Of a stretch of 64,000 nt of DNA, positions 8,829 through 17,892 are shown piece after piece; the stretch's first letter is position 1, and each line of letters starts with the position of its first letter. The stretch is taken from the NCBI RefSeq assembly GCF_011046245.1, contig NZ_CP049244.1, forward strand, positions 620,001 through 684,000, written 5' to 3'. The notes under the pieces are model-generated. The model saw nothing but the letters and a program-made list of their open reading frames with translations, had not been told where the DNA came from and ran no database searches. A program made the position numbers and the translations under genes. This DNA comes from Allorhizobium pseudoryzae. Its GTDB lineage: Bacteria > Pseudomonadota > Alphaproteobacteria > Rhizobiales > Rhizobiaceae.

Positions 8829-9767
8829 ATGGATAAAAACGAACAAGGTCCACTGGCCGCCATTCCGGTTCAGGCGCTCAATCTCACCCTCACCCGCTCC
8901 ACCATCAAGATGCTGCACTCGCCGACCTGGCGAATCGACAAGACCAACTCCGTGCACGATCTTGTCATATGTCTTACAGGATCGGCCGAGTATGAGATTG
9001 CCGGCGAAAGGCTGACCATGGAGCCCGGCCACGCCCTGTTGATCGAGGCCGGGACCCGTTTTGTCGGACGCGCCACTTCCACCGACCTCTACACCGGCTT
9101 CGCCCAGCATTTCACACTGGATGTCTTCGGCCGTGTGGATCTCATCTCGCAGATGGAATTGCGCCGCGCCGTGCGCCTGCCCCGCTGGGACATGCTGCAG
9201 CAGATGGCCCGCCATTACCGGGAAAGCGTGCCTCTATCCTCCACAACGCTCGCGCAGCACCATCTCTTCATGGTTTTCCTCATCGAATACATCGAAGCCG
9301 CCTTCCTCGGTTGGCGGCAGCAGCAGGAGGCAAGCGTCGACAATCCGGATGCGCTGTCGCTCGCCGTGATGGTGGCCGCAAGCCGCATCGCCGCCGATCC
9401 GCTGGATGACGGCATCGTGCCGAAGGTGCTGGGCTCGGTGCCCTACAATCAGGATTATTTCCGCCGCGTCTTCCGCCGGCAGGTCGGCCTGACGCCGACG
9501 AAGTACCAGGAATTCAAGCGCATGGAGCGGGCGATGGGGCTGCTCGCCGGCGGGCGCTCCGTCAAGCAGACCGCCGCTGTCGTGGGCTACAGCGACAGCT
9601 ATTACTTCTCCCGCATGTTCAAGCACTACATCGGGGTGAGCCCGGCAGGCTACAAGGCCGCCGAGAAACGGCATCGCGACGGCCAGTTTCCACGCGGCGA
9701 GGAGGACGGGCTGGTGGTCTACCCCGTCCTCTCGCGCAACCGCGATGCCGAGGACGATGCCGCCTGA
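8829..9767 (+). CDS. AraC-family transcriptional regulator of the pectin operon
   Basis: A 312-residue regulator. Residues about 20-130 form a cupin-like sensing domain (ERLTMEPGHALLIEAG resembles the family's beta-barrel). Residues about 200-285 hold the two AraC helix-turn-helix motifs (YNQDYFRRVFRRQVGLTPTK and VVGYSDSYYFSRMFKHYIGV). Divergent placement to the oligogalacturonide transport operon suggests it activates that operon in response to an imported pectin product; target and ligand are inferred. No strong ribosome-binding site is seen before the ATG. Confidence 0.85.
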   Translation: MDKNEQGPLAAIPVQALNLTLTRSTIKMLHSPTWRIDKTNSVHDLVICLTGSAEYEIAGERLTMEPGHALLIEAGTRFVGRATSTDLYTGFAQHFTLDVFGRVDLISQMELRRAVRLPRWDMLQQMARHYRESVPLSSTTLAQHHLFMVFLIEYIEAAFLGWRQQQEASVDNPDALSLAVMVAASRIAADPLDDGIVPKVLGSVPYNQDYFRRVFRRQVGLTPTKYQEFKRMERAMGLLAGGRSVKQTAAVVGYSDSYYFSRMFKHYIGVSPAGYKAAEKRHRDGQFPRGEEDGLVVYPVLSRNRDAEDDAA

Positions 9768-9787
9768 GAGGGCAAGCCCGTCTCAGG
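9763..9787. terminator. Bidirectional hairpin over two convergent stop codons
   Basis: An interrupted stem (CCTGAGA / TCTCAGG with an inner GGG/CCC) overlaps the stop codons of both the AraC gene and the convergent phosphodiesterase gene. It is placed to end transcription from both sides but has no T-tract. Confidence 0.45.
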
Positions 9788-10583
9788 GGCCGTCGCAGAT
9801 GATCGCCCGGCCGGTGGAAATCTCGCCGACCTCCGCACCATAGGCGCGGAACCCCTGTTCATCGAGCCTGATGATCCGGTAGCACGGGTTGCCGCCGGTC
9901 CAGAGCGGATCGGGCGCATCGAGATCGGTGATGAACCGGTGGGCGCAGGCCTGGCCGGAGCTGAAGGCAATGCCCTCAACGCTGGTCCCGGCGAGCGGTA
10001 CATGAATATGCCCGAAGACGATATGGCGGATGCCGCCCGGATGTACCGAAAGACGCTGCATCAGCCGCCCCTCGTCATGCATGCCGATCTTCTCAAAATG
10101 CCCGATGCCGCAGTCCATCGGCGGATGATGGATGAAGACGGTTACCGGCTCATCACCGGCCCCCGCCAGCGCACTGTCGAGCCAAACCATCCGGTCCTCG
10201 CCATAATGGCCGCCGATCACGCCCGGCTGATGGCTGTCGAGGAACAGCAGGCGGCCGAAGGGCGTGTCGAGATGCGACTGGATGAAACCGTTCTGGTCCA
10301 CGGGATGATTGGGAAACGCCGCCCGGAAATTTGCCCGGTCGTCGTGGTTGCCCAGCAGCAGGCGCATCTCGAAGGGTACCGGCGCCAGGATTTCCTTCAG
10401 CAGCGCATAGGCTTCGGGATCGCCAAAATTGCAGAGATCACCGGTCATGATGCCGAGATCCGCGTCGGCATGTTTTTCGACGATATCGGCAATCGCGGCA
10501 CGCAACTGCTGCTCGGGATCGACGCCGTTGACGGTGACGCCGGAGGGCATCAGGTGCGTGTCGGTGATCTGGATGATTTTCAT
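9783..10583 (-). CDS. GpdQ/CpdA-like metallophosphodiesterase
   Basis: A 266-residue calcineurin-like phosphoesterase. The five metal-binding blocks are intact: DTH (Asp8, His10), GD (Asp49), GNHD (Asn79, His80), HHPP (about 156) and GHIH (about 195). The order and length fit the GpdQ/CpdA class, which cleaves glycerophosphodiesters or 3',5'-cyclic nucleotides. The ATG at 10583 is chosen because the longer frame adds a sequence with no family match. It is the last gene of an Ugp-like ABC operon, which favours a glycerophosphodiester substrate; this is inference. Confidence 0.82.
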   Translation of the reverse strand: MKIIQITDTHLMPSGVTVNGVDPEQQLRAAIADIVEKHADADLGIMTGDLCNFGDPEAYALLKEILAPVPFEMRLLLGNHDDRANFRAAFPNHPVDQNGFIQSHLDTPFGRLLFLDSHQPGVIGGHYGEDRMVWLDSALAGAGDEPVTVFIHHPPMDCGIGHFEKIGMHDEGRLMQRLSVHPGGIRHIVFGHIHVPLAGTSVEGIAFSSGQACAHRFITDLDAPDPLWTGGNPCYRIIRLDEQGFRAYGAEVGEISTGRAIICDGP

Positions 10584-10610
10584 GGTGTCACTCGTTTCGT
10601 CCAATAAGAG

Positions 10611-10633
10611 TGCGGGGCCGCGAGGGCCCCGCA
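10611..10633 (-). terminator. GC-rich hairpin after the second binding-protein gene
   Basis: A perfect 9-bp stem (TGCGGGGCC / GGCCCCGCA) with a 5-nt loop lies between the binding-protein stop and the phosphodiesterase start. A smaller AAGCC/GGCTT stem (10639-10654) precedes it. The position matches the hairpin after the first binding-protein gene at 4237-4264, suggesting the same role in boosting or limiting expression around the binding protein. Confidence 0.45.
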
Positions 10634-10657
10634 ACAACAAGCCTGGCAAGGCTTGGC

Positions 10658-11950
10658 TTATTTCATCAGGGCGTTGGTCTGCTCGACGATCTGCTTCAGA
10701 CCGGCTTCCGGCGAAACTTCGCCGCGCATGACGGTGCCAATGATGTCGCGCTGGGTGCGCCAGATGCGAACAGAATCACCACCCGGATACCCGGCCCAGG
10801 GAAGCGAACGGTCAGCCTGCAGCGAGGCGGTCTTCACATTCGGATGCTCGACGTAGTAGGGCTCGAGATAGTTCGGGCCGGTGGCGAGCTTGTTGGTCGG
10901 CAGGTAGCCGGTGATGCGGACGATGGTGTTCTGCGCTTCCGGACCGGTGATCCACTTCAGATACTTCCAGGCAGCATCCTGCTTGGCCTTGTCCTGCGTC
11001 AGGATGACGGCGGAATTGCCGCCGGTCGGCACGCCGCCGTTTTCCTTGTCTTCCAGCGGGAAGGTTGCCGTCTTCAACGGGAAGCGGTTGCCGACGAGAC
11101 CTTCGATGGTCTGCACATGGGCTGGCGTCGAGAAGATGAAGCCGGTGAGGCCGGCGCCGAATTGCTGGCGCGACTGGTCCCAATCGAGCAGGTTCTGGCC
11201 ACCTTCGGTGACGAACTGGCGCGTCAGCTTCAGAGCGTTGAGGCCGATCTCGTTGTTGAAGGCAACGGTCTTGGTGGCGGGATCCACCAGCTTGCCGCCC
11301 TGCTGGAAGATCAGCGCCTGCCACAGCCAGTCATCCGGCCAGCCGTTGATGTCATAACCCATGCCGGCGATCTTCGGATCAAGGGCGTGGATCTTTTTGG
11401 CAAGCTCGATGAGGCCGCCAAAGGTCTTCGGCATGTTGTCCGGGTCACCGCCGGCCTTCTTCACCAGATCGGCATTGATATACATGATCGGCGAGGAGGC
11501 ATTGACCGGCAGGCCGTACTGCTTGCCATCGATCTGACCGAGTGCGGCCATCTTCGGCGAATAGTTCTTGTCGAGGAAGGCCTTGCCGCCTTCGGCCTCG
11601 ATTAACGGCGTCAGATCCGTGATCTGCTGGCGCGGTGCGAGCGTGTGCACCAGCTCTGCCGTCAGGTTGTATCCGGAGAAATAAACGTCCGGCAGACTGC
11701 CGGTGACAGCCGCGCGCAGCACCTGCTGCTGGCCTTCGTTATAACCGGCGGCGGGCGCCAGGAAGCTGATATTGATGCCCGGGTTGTTCTTCATGAATTC
11801 ATCGGCGAGCGGCTGATGGAATTTGGTGAAGCCCGGCAGGTTGTAGAGCACGTTCAGCGTGATCTCGTCCGCCAGAACGGGCTTGGTTACGCCGGCAAAG
11901 GCGAGAGAGGCCATCAGGCCGCTCATCAGGGTGCGTCGGTTGAGTTTCAT
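10658..11950 (-). CDS. ABC transporter binding protein, UgpB-like
   Basis: A 430-residue family 1 binding protein with a twin-arginine-like or Sec signal (MKLNRRTLMSGLMASLAFAG, mature chain from about residue 28). The block TGGNSAVIL and the C-terminal PWAGYPGGDSVRIWRTQRD region are typical of UgpB-like proteins. It lies downstream of the two permeases with a short gap of about 38 bp. The ligand is unknown; the adjoining phosphodiesterase suggests glycerol-phosphate compounds rather than a sugar, but CUT1 sugars remain possible. Confidence 0.82.
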   Translation of the reverse strand: MKLNRRTLMSGLMASLAFAGVTKPVLADEITLNVLYNLPGFTKFHQPLADEFMKNNPGINISFLAPAAGYNEGQQQVLRAAVTGSLPDVYFSGYNLTAELVHTLAPRQQITDLTPLIEAEGGKAFLDKNYSPKMAALGQIDGKQYGLPVNASSPIMYINADLVKKAGGDPDNMPKTFGGLIELAKKIHALDPKIAGMGYDINGWPDDWLWQALIFQQGGKLVDPATKTVAFNNEIGLNALKLTRQFVTEGGQNLLDWDQSRQQFGAGLTGFIFSTPAHVQTIEGLVGNRFPLKTATFPLEDKENGGVPTGGNSAVILTQDKAKQDAAWKYLKWITGPEAQNTIVRITGYLPTNKLATGPNYLEPYYVEHPNVKTASLQADRSLPWAGYPGGDSVRIWRTQRDIIGTVMRGEVSPEAGLKQIVEQTNALMK

Positions 11951-11988
11951 GGGTCATCTCCAGGGGTCTTGGGAGGGGGTGGAAAGGT

Positions 11989-12810
11989 TTACTTGACGCC
12001 GGTCATGGTGATGCCGGCGATGAAGTGACGACGGGCGAGCAGGAAACAGACGAGCATGGGCGCGGTGATGAGGGCGGCACCGGCCATCAGCGCGCCGTAG
12101 TTCGCGCCGGATTCGACATCTGAGAAGAACAGCATGCCGAGCGGCGGCGGCGCGAGGTTGATGTCGGTGACAACGATCATCGGCCAGTAGAGATCGTTCC
12201 AGTGGGCGACGACCGAGAAGACCGAAAAGGCGGCCAGCGAAGGCAAGGAGCCGCGCAACACCAGCCCCCAGCAGATCTCCATCTCGGAAAAGCCGTCCAT
12301 GCGCGCCGCCTCGATGATCTCGTCCGGGTAGCTGCGGAAGGACTGGTGGAAGAGGAAGATGGCAAAGACCGAGAGAAAGAACGGCGCCATCATCGCAAAA
12401 TAGGTGTTGAGAAGTTCAAGCTTGGCAAGCCCGACGAACAGCGGCAGCGCCAGCGCCTGGATCGGCACGCAGAGCGCGGCGATCACCAGGGTCAGCAGCA
12501 GCTTGCGGCCAGGGAATTTCAGCTTTGCCAGAGCATAGGCAGCCGGCACCGCTGTCAGCACCTGCACGATCAGGATGCCGACGCAGACGATCACGCCGTT
12601 CAGCATGAAGCGCGCCATCGGCACCTGATTGGCGGCACGGGCATAATTTTCCGCCGCATCAAAAGCCTTCGGTATCGGCCAGAGCGACACGTCGAAGATT
12701 TCCGCCGGTGAGCGGATGGAGGTCAAAAACATCCAGTAGAAGGGCAGCAGCACCACGAAGGCGCCGGCGGCCAGCACGAGGTTCGGCAGGAAAGCGCGAA
12801 AGCGAGCCAT
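11989..12810 (-). CDS. CUT1 ABC permease, UgpE/MalG-like
   Basis: A 273-residue permease with six predicted membrane segments and the EAA loop (EAARMDGFSEMEICWGLVL). It starts at the ATG that overlaps the stop of the upstream permease by one base (TGATG), so translation is coupled. The C terminus (HFIAGITMTGVK) is characteristic of the MalG/UgpE class. Confidence 0.87.
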   Translation of the reverse strand: MARFRAFLPNLVLAAGAFVVLLPFYWMFLTSIRSPAEIFDVSLWPIPKAFDAAENYARAANQVPMARFMLNGVIVCVGILIVQVLTAVPAAYALAKLKFPGRKLLLTLVIAALCVPIQALALPLFVGLAKLELLNTYFAMMAPFFLSVFAIFLFHQSFRSYPDEIIEAARMDGFSEMEICWGLVLRGSLPSLAAFSVFSVVAHWNDLYWPMIVVTDINLAPPPLGMLFFSDVESGANYGALMAGAALITAPMLVCFLLARRHFIAGITMTGVK

Positions 12811-13736
12811 CAGTAGTGCACCTTCCGGTCAAGATGGACGGTCTGGCCGATCGACAGGATCAGGATGATGACGAGGAAGATCAGCGTGAGGGCCGCGGCA
12901 TAACCGGTGTTCGAGTATTCGAAACCTTCGAGATAGAGATCGAAGAGCAGGGTTTCCGAGCCGAACCGCCCCTTGGTCAGCACCGCCACCGTCTCGAAGA
13001 CCTTGAAGGCGGAGATGGAGGTGGTGACAACGACGAAGAGCGTCGTCGGCCCCAGCATTGGCCAGGTCACGGTCAGGAAGCGGTCGATCGGGTTCTTCGC
13101 GCCATCCAGGCGGGCCGCCTCGTATAGATCCTTCGGGATCGCCGTCAGGCCGGCGAGGAACAGCACCATGTTGAAACCCAGCACCTGCCACACGCCGATC
13201 ATCGCCATGGTGGGGATCAGGAGGACAGGATTAGACAGGAAGGAGACCGGCTCGAAACCGAACCACTTGATGGCGGCGTTCACCGGACCGATCGACGGAT
13301 GCAGCAGGAACTGCCAGACGGTCACCATCGCCACCAGCGTGGCGGTGACCGGCAGGAAATAGGCCGCCTCCCAGAAGCCACGGCTGCGCTTGCGGCCATA
13401 GACCAGAAGCGCCACGCCGAGCGCCAGGAACACGCCGAGCGGAATGACGATGACGGCATAGATCACGGTGTTCTTCAGCGAGCGCAGGAAGACCGGATCG
13501 CTGAAGGCGTGGGCAAAGTTGTCGAGGCCGATGAAGCGGATCGACAGCGCGCCCAGTTGGTAGTCGGTGACGGAAAAGACCGCCAGCACCAGGATCGGGA
13601 TGATATAGATCGCCGCCAGCAGCAGGCAGGCCGGCGCGACGAAGACGAGCGCGCGCCACATCATACGCCGTTCGGTGCTGGACCGCCGGGTATGCGTAAC
13701 CTCGACGGGGGCGTCCATGTCCAGGGCGACCGTCAT
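12810..13736 (-). CDS. CUT1 ABC permease, UgpA/MalF-like
   Basis: A 308-residue permease. A cytoplasmic N-terminal tail (about 30 residues) precedes the first membrane segment (LVFVAPACLLLAAIYIIPIL). The EAA loop is EAARLDGAKNPIDRFLTV (about 215-232). Its ATG overlaps the stop of the upstream ATPase by 4 bp, and its stop overlaps the next permease by one base, so the three genes form one translational unit. Confidence 0.87.
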   Translation of the reverse strand: MTVALDMDAPVEVTHTRRSSTERRMMWRALVFVAPACLLLAAIYIIPILVLAVFSVTDYQLGALSIRFIGLDNFAHAFSDPVFLRSLKNTVIYAVIVIPLGVFLALGVALLVYGRKRSRGFWEAAYFLPVTATLVAMVTVWQFLLHPSIGPVNAAIKWFGFEPVSFLSNPVLLIPTMAMIGVWQVLGFNMVLFLAGLTAIPKDLYEAARLDGAKNPIDRFLTVTWPMLGPTTLFVVVTTSISAFKVFETVAVLTKGRFGSETLLFDLYLEGFEYSNTGYAAALTLIFLVIILILSIGQTVHLDRKVHY

Positions 13737-14878
13737 GCCGCTGCCCTCTCTGTCAGCGAGGTGGCGATCCGTGCCTCATCTGCCCCGAAGAGATGCGCCC
13801 GGTCGCTCGCAAAGGAAACGCGGATCACGCCATCGGCATCGGCGGCAAGCTGTTCGCCCGCCGGAAGCCTGAGCGTCTGCACCTGGCGCTCATCCGCCAG
13901 AAGATGCCCGTGCACGAAGCGATCGGCCCCATGCATTTCGGTCCGGAACACCCGCAGCGGCAGGCCTTCACCGCTGATCGTCAGATCCTCGGCGCGCAGG
14001 CCAAGCGTGGCGGGACCCGCATGACGAGCCGGCACCTGCAGGCCTAGCGGCTTGCCGAGAAGGGACACGCCGCCATCAGCGCCGATCTCGACCGGCAGGA
14101 GATTGATCGAGGGCGTGCCGATGAAGCGGGCCACCGTCAGCGTCGCCGGCTGACCATACAATTCGTCCGGGGTGCCCAGCTGTTCGATCCGCCCTTCGCT
14201 CATCAGTGCGATGCGGTCCGACATCGTCATCGCCTCGACCTGATCATGCGTGACATAGATGAAGGTGGCCCCGAGGCGCCGATGCAGGGCTGCCAGTTCG
14301 TCGCGCATATGGGCGCGTAGCTTGGCATCGAGATTGGAGAGCGGCTCGTCCATCAGGAAGGCGGCAGGCGAGCGCACGAGCGCCCGGGCAAGCGCCACGC
14401 GCTGGCGTTGGCCGCCGGAAAGCTGGGCGGGCTTGCGATCCAGAAGATGGGCGATCTGCAGCGTTTCCGCCGCCTGCATCACGCTCGCCTCGATCTCCCG
14501 GAGTACCTCGGATGACGAGGCCATCCGCCCGACGAGCGCCAAGCGGGCAGCCAGCGACAGCCGGCGCATGCGAAGCGGGGTCGCGATGTTCTGGCGCACG
14601 CTCATGTGCGGATAAAGCGCGTAGGACTGGAAGACCATCGCCAGGTTCCGGTCGCTCGGATCGACATCCGTCACATCTGTGCCGCCAATCGACACCCGGC
14701 CGCGATCGGGCCGTTCCAGCCCGGCAATGATGCGCAGAAGCGTTGACTTGCCGCAGCCGGACATGCCGACGAGGGACAGAAACTCGCCCGGACGCACGGA
14801 GAGATCGATGGTTTTCAACACGTCATCCGCGCCGAAGCCTTTGCCGATACCGGTGAGATCGAGAGATTGTGGTGACAT
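13733..14878 (-). CDS. CUT1 ABC transporter ATPase (UgpC type)
   Basis: A 381-residue ATPase with Walker A GMSGCGKST (about 38-46), LSGGQ signature, Walker B LMDEP, D-loop SNLDAKL and a TOBE domain. An additional segment of about 15 residues after the Q-loop region (LAARLALVGRMASSSEVL) is longer than in the first operon's ATPase. GGAG lies 6 nt before the ATG. Unusually for such operons the ATPase is the first gene, followed by UgpA-like, UgpE-like, binding protein and phosphodiesterase. Confidence 0.88.
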   Translation of the reverse strand: MSPQSLDLTGIGKGFGADDVLKTIDLSVRPGEFLSLVGMSGCGKSTLLRIIAGLERPDRGRVSIGGTDVTDVDPSDRNLAMVFQSYALYPHMSVRQNIATPLRMRRLSLAARLALVGRMASSSEVLREIEASVMQAAETLQIAHLLDRKPAQLSGGQRQRVALARALVRSPAAFLMDEPLSNLDAKLRAHMRDELAALHRRLGATFIYVTHDQVEAMTMSDRIALMSEGRIEQLGTPDELYGQPATLTVARFIGTPSINLLPVEIGADGGVSLLGKPLGLQVPARHAGPATLGLRAEDLTISGEGLPLRVFRTEMHGADRFVHGHLLADERQVQTLRLPAGEQLAADADGVIRVSFASDRAHLFGADEARIATSLTERAAA

Positions 14879-14917
14879 GCGGCGCTCCTTTATCGGAACG
14901 CCTCATGGGGCCGGCTC

Positions 14918-14935
14918 GTGACAGACAGACGACGC
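14918..14935 (-). promoter_or_regulatory. Weak Pho box candidate upstream of the Ugp-like operon
   Basis: On the minus strand GCGTCGT-CTGT-CTGTCAC reads as two 7-mers 11 bp apart; the second matches the PhoB half-site CTGTCAT at 6 of 7 bases and the first at only 4 of 7. It lies about 40 bp before the ATPase start. It would fit phosphate control of a glycerophosphodiester system, but the match is poor. Confidence 0.25.
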
Positions 14936-14967
14936 TTTTGAGAAACTTCGATGACAACCCGCAGCGT

Positions 14968-17598
14968 TCAGCCGTGAGGTCTGGCTGCCGCCTTTCGCAA
15001 TCCGAGCCTGATCTGCTTTTCCAGTTCGATCACGGCAAAGAAGACCACGCCTGCGGCCAGGATCAGCAGACCATCGGCAAACGGCACCGCCTGCGTGCCG
15101 AACACGGCTTGCAAGGCGGGTACATAGGTGACCGAAAACTGTGCGATCGTGACCGTCGCGATGACGATCCACACCACCCGTGTGCCGCGGATCGCGGCAA
15201 AGGTGAGCGAGGTCGTGTGAATGTTGCGGATGAAGAACAGCTGGGCAATTTCCAGCACGACGATCGTATTCATCGCCATGGTCTGGGCAAGATCCAGCGG
15301 GTAACCGCGATCGAGCGCATACTGCAGGATACCGAAGACGGCGGCGAGGAACAGTACGCCGACGAGAAGCACATGCCAGACCAGCGTGCCCGTGAGCAGC
15401 GGTGCAGACCGTGGCCGCGGCGGGCGGCTCATCGTTTCCGCCTCGGTCGGTTCGAAGGCAAGGGCAAGACCAAGCGTCACCGCCGTAATGAGGTTGATCC
15501 ACAGGATCTGGACCGCTGTCACGGGAAGTGCGAGGCCGGCGAGCAGCGCCAGAACCACGACGAAGGCTTCCCCCGCATTGGTCGGCAGTGTCCAGCTGAT
15601 CACCTTCTGCAGATTGTCATAGACGGTGCGGCCCTGGCGAACGGCAGCGGCGATGCTGGCAAAATTGTCATCCGTCAGCACCAGATCCGCGGCTTCCTTG
15701 GCGGCTTCCGAGCCTTTCAGCCCCATGGCAACGCCGACATCGGCGCGCTTCAGGGCCGGCGCATCGTTGACACCGTCGCCGGTCATGGCAACCGTCAACC
15801 CCCGCGCCTGCAGCGCCGTGACCAGCCGCAGCTTGTGCTCCGGGCTGGTGCGGGCAAAAATGTCCACATCCACCACCTCGTTGGACAGCTGCGCATCGTC
15901 GAGACGGTCGAGATCGGCGCCGGTAAGGACACGCTGGGCGTTCTCGAGGCCGATCTGGGAAGCAATGGCCGCTGCCGTGCCGGCATGATCACCGGTGATC
16001 ATCTTGACGCGGATGCCCGCTGCCCGGCACTCGGCCACGGCCGCGATGGCTTCGGCACGCGGAGGATCGATCAGACCGACTAGGCCGAGGAAGGAGAGGC
16101 CTGCTGTCACCGCGTCATGATCGAGCTTGTGCCCTTCTATCTGTTTTTCCGCCAGCGCCAGAACCCGAAGGCCCCGCTTTGCCATTTCGTCCGCACGACC
16201 GTGCCAGAAGACGGGATCGATGCCGGTGCACATGGCGAGCACCCGCTCCGGCGCGCCTTTCACCAAGACATGCCCCCCGTTCGAAGCACCGATCAGAACC
16301 GCCATGAACCGATGGCGCGGATCGAAAGGGATGGTGTCCAGCCGTTCTTCCGCGCCGTGTTCGCCTCCGGCTGCCTTGCTTGCGAACGCCAGAAGCGCTC
16401 CTTCCATCGGATCGCCTTCAACGCTCCAGTGGCCGTCGCGCTGAATGAGCGCCGCGTCGTTGCACAGGGCTGCCGCCCTACCGAGGGACGAAAGGTCGCC
16501 GGCGGGATGAAGAGAGCCCTGCGGCGCATAACCTTCACCCCGGATTTCGAAGCGGCCGGCGGGCGTCTCGGCGGCCGCCACCACCATCTCGTTGCGGGTG
16601 AGCGTGCCGGTCTTGTCCGTGCAGATGACGGAGACCGAACCGATCGCCTCGATCGCCGGCAGGTGCCGGACGATGGCATTGCGCCCGGCCATCGCCTGAA
16701 CGCCGATCGCAAGTGTAATGGTCATCACCGCCGGCAGGCCTTCGGGAATGGCGGCGACCGCAACCCCGACGACCACCAGAAAGACCTCGTTGAAATCCCG
16801 GTGGCCGAGGAAATAGGCATAGGCAAGAAGCAGAGCCGACACGAGAAGGATGAGGAAGGACAGCCAGCGGGCGAAATGATCCATCTGCTCGACGAGCGGC
16901 GTGGTCAGCTGCTCCACCTTTGACAGCAGCCCGCCAATGCGGCCGATTTCGGTGGCGCTGCCGGTTGCCGTCACCAGCCCCTTGGCCGTCCCTTGCGTGA
17001 CCAGCGTGCCCGACCAGAGCATGGAGCGACGATCTGCCAGCGGCGCATCGGCCGCCACCGGATGCACCGCCTTGCCGACCGGCACGGATTCACCCGTCAG
17101 GATCGCCTCCTGCGCGGACAGGCCATAAGACTGCAGCAGGCGAAGATCCGCCGGCACCTTGTCGCCGGCCTCCAGAAGCACGATGTCGCCGGGTACGAGG
17201 TCAGCGCCATCAATGTTCTGGCGGCGCCCCTGCCGCAACACGGCGGCCCGGGGTGCCAGCATGTTGCGGATGGCGGCCATCGCCGCTTCGGCCTTTCCCT
17301 CCTGCAGGTATCCGATGATCGCATTGACGATGACGACGGTGAGGATGACGCCGGTATCCACCCAGTGCTGGAGCAGCGCGGTCACCAGCGCCGCGCCCAA
17401 AAGGACGTAGATCAGCACATTGTGGAACTGCTTCAGGAAGCGCATCACGGCACTGGATTTTTCCGGCTCCGGCAGACGGTTCGGCCCGTGAATGCCTCTG
17501 CGGCGCGCCGCCTCTTCATGCGACAGGCCGTCCGGCGTGGCATTAAGGGCGGTGAGGCAGGCATCTGGATCGAGACCGTGCGGATGCGCGATGGTCAA
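14968..17598 (-). CDS. P2-type cation-transporting ATPase
   Basis: An 876-residue P-type ATPase. Visible: LTGES (about 167-171), PEGL in membrane segment 4 (285-288), phosphorylation Asp328 in CTDKTGTLT, MITGDHAGTA and TGDGVNDAP in the P domain. Segment 6 reads WINLITAVTLGLALAFEP, where SERCA pumps have a Ca-binding Asp; many bacterial pumps of this branch have the same TAV pattern, so the transported ion is uncertain. The start is a TTG at 17598 with AGGAG 7 nt upstream. A perfect FNR/FixK box lies 136-149 bp upstream, suggesting induction at low oxygen. Confidence 0.88.
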   Translation of the reverse strand: MTIAHPHGLDPDACLTALNATPDGLSHEEAARRRGIHGPNRLPEPEKSSAVMRFLKQFHNVLIYVLLGAALVTALLQHWVDTGVILTVVIVNAIIGYLQEGKAEAAMAAIRNMLAPRAAVLRQGRRQNIDGADLVPGDIVLLEAGDKVPADLRLLQSYGLSAQEAILTGESVPVGKAVHPVAADAPLADRRSMLWSGTLVTQGTAKGLVTATGSATEIGRIGGLLSKVEQLTTPLVEQMDHFARWLSFLILLVSALLLAYAYFLGHRDFNEVFLVVVGVAVAAIPEGLPAVMTITLAIGVQAMAGRNAIVRHLPAIEAIGSVSVICTDKTGTLTRNEMVVAAAETPAGRFEIRGEGYAPQGSLHPAGDLSSLGRAAALCNDAALIQRDGHWSVEGDPMEGALLAFASKAAGGEHGAEERLDTIPFDPRHRFMAVLIGASNGGHVLVKGAPERVLAMCTGIDPVFWHGRADEMAKRGLRVLALAEKQIEGHKLDHDAVTAGLSFLGLVGLIDPPRAEAIAAVAECRAAGIRVKMITGDHAGTAAAIASQIGLENAQRVLTGADLDRLDDAQLSNEVVDVDIFARTSPEHKLRLVTALQARGLTVAMTGDGVNDAPALKRADVGVAMGLKGSEAAKEAADLVLTDDNFASIAAAVRQGRTVYDNLQKVISWTLPTNAGEAFVVVLALLAGLALPVTAVQILWINLITAVTLGLALAFEPTEAETMSRPPRPRSAPLLTGTLVWHVLLVGVLFLAAVFGILQYALDRGYPLDLAQTMAMNTIVVLEIAQLFFIRNIHTTSLTFAAIRGTRVVWIVIATVTIAQFSVTYVPALQAVFGTQAVPFADGLLILAAGVVFFAVIELEKQIRLGLRKAAARPHG

Positions 17599-17733
17599 GG
17601 GCTTGCTCCTCTTGGCGTGATCAGGCAGCGGTCAAAGTGACGCCTGTGACGGGCCATCGGCGGCCAACACGGCAACACGGGGACAGCCTCCTGCGGATTA
17701 CCTTCAGTTCTGCCTGGCAGAGTGCCCATCGCA

Positions 17734-17747
17734 TTGATCCGCATCAA
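17734..17747. promoter_or_regulatory. FNR/FixK (anaerobox) binding site
   Basis: The sequence TTGATCCGCATCAA matches the palindromic FNR/FixK consensus TTGAT-N4-ATCAA at every defined base. Its centre is about 143 bp upstream of the P-type ATPase start and about 234 bp upstream of the autotransporter start. It suggests oxygen-dependent control, most likely of the ATPase. Confidence 0.7.
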
Positions 17748-17892
17748 GACGAGCACCTGCGGCTCTCCCGCCCCCCCAAATGTCGATCTGAGACGCCAGG
17801 ACAAGAAGTGGCCGTTTTTGCACCGGGTGTGAGACGGCGGGAATAACGGCGATCCGGTGCTCGCTGGTAGATTTGTCTGGGGATGGGAAAGG

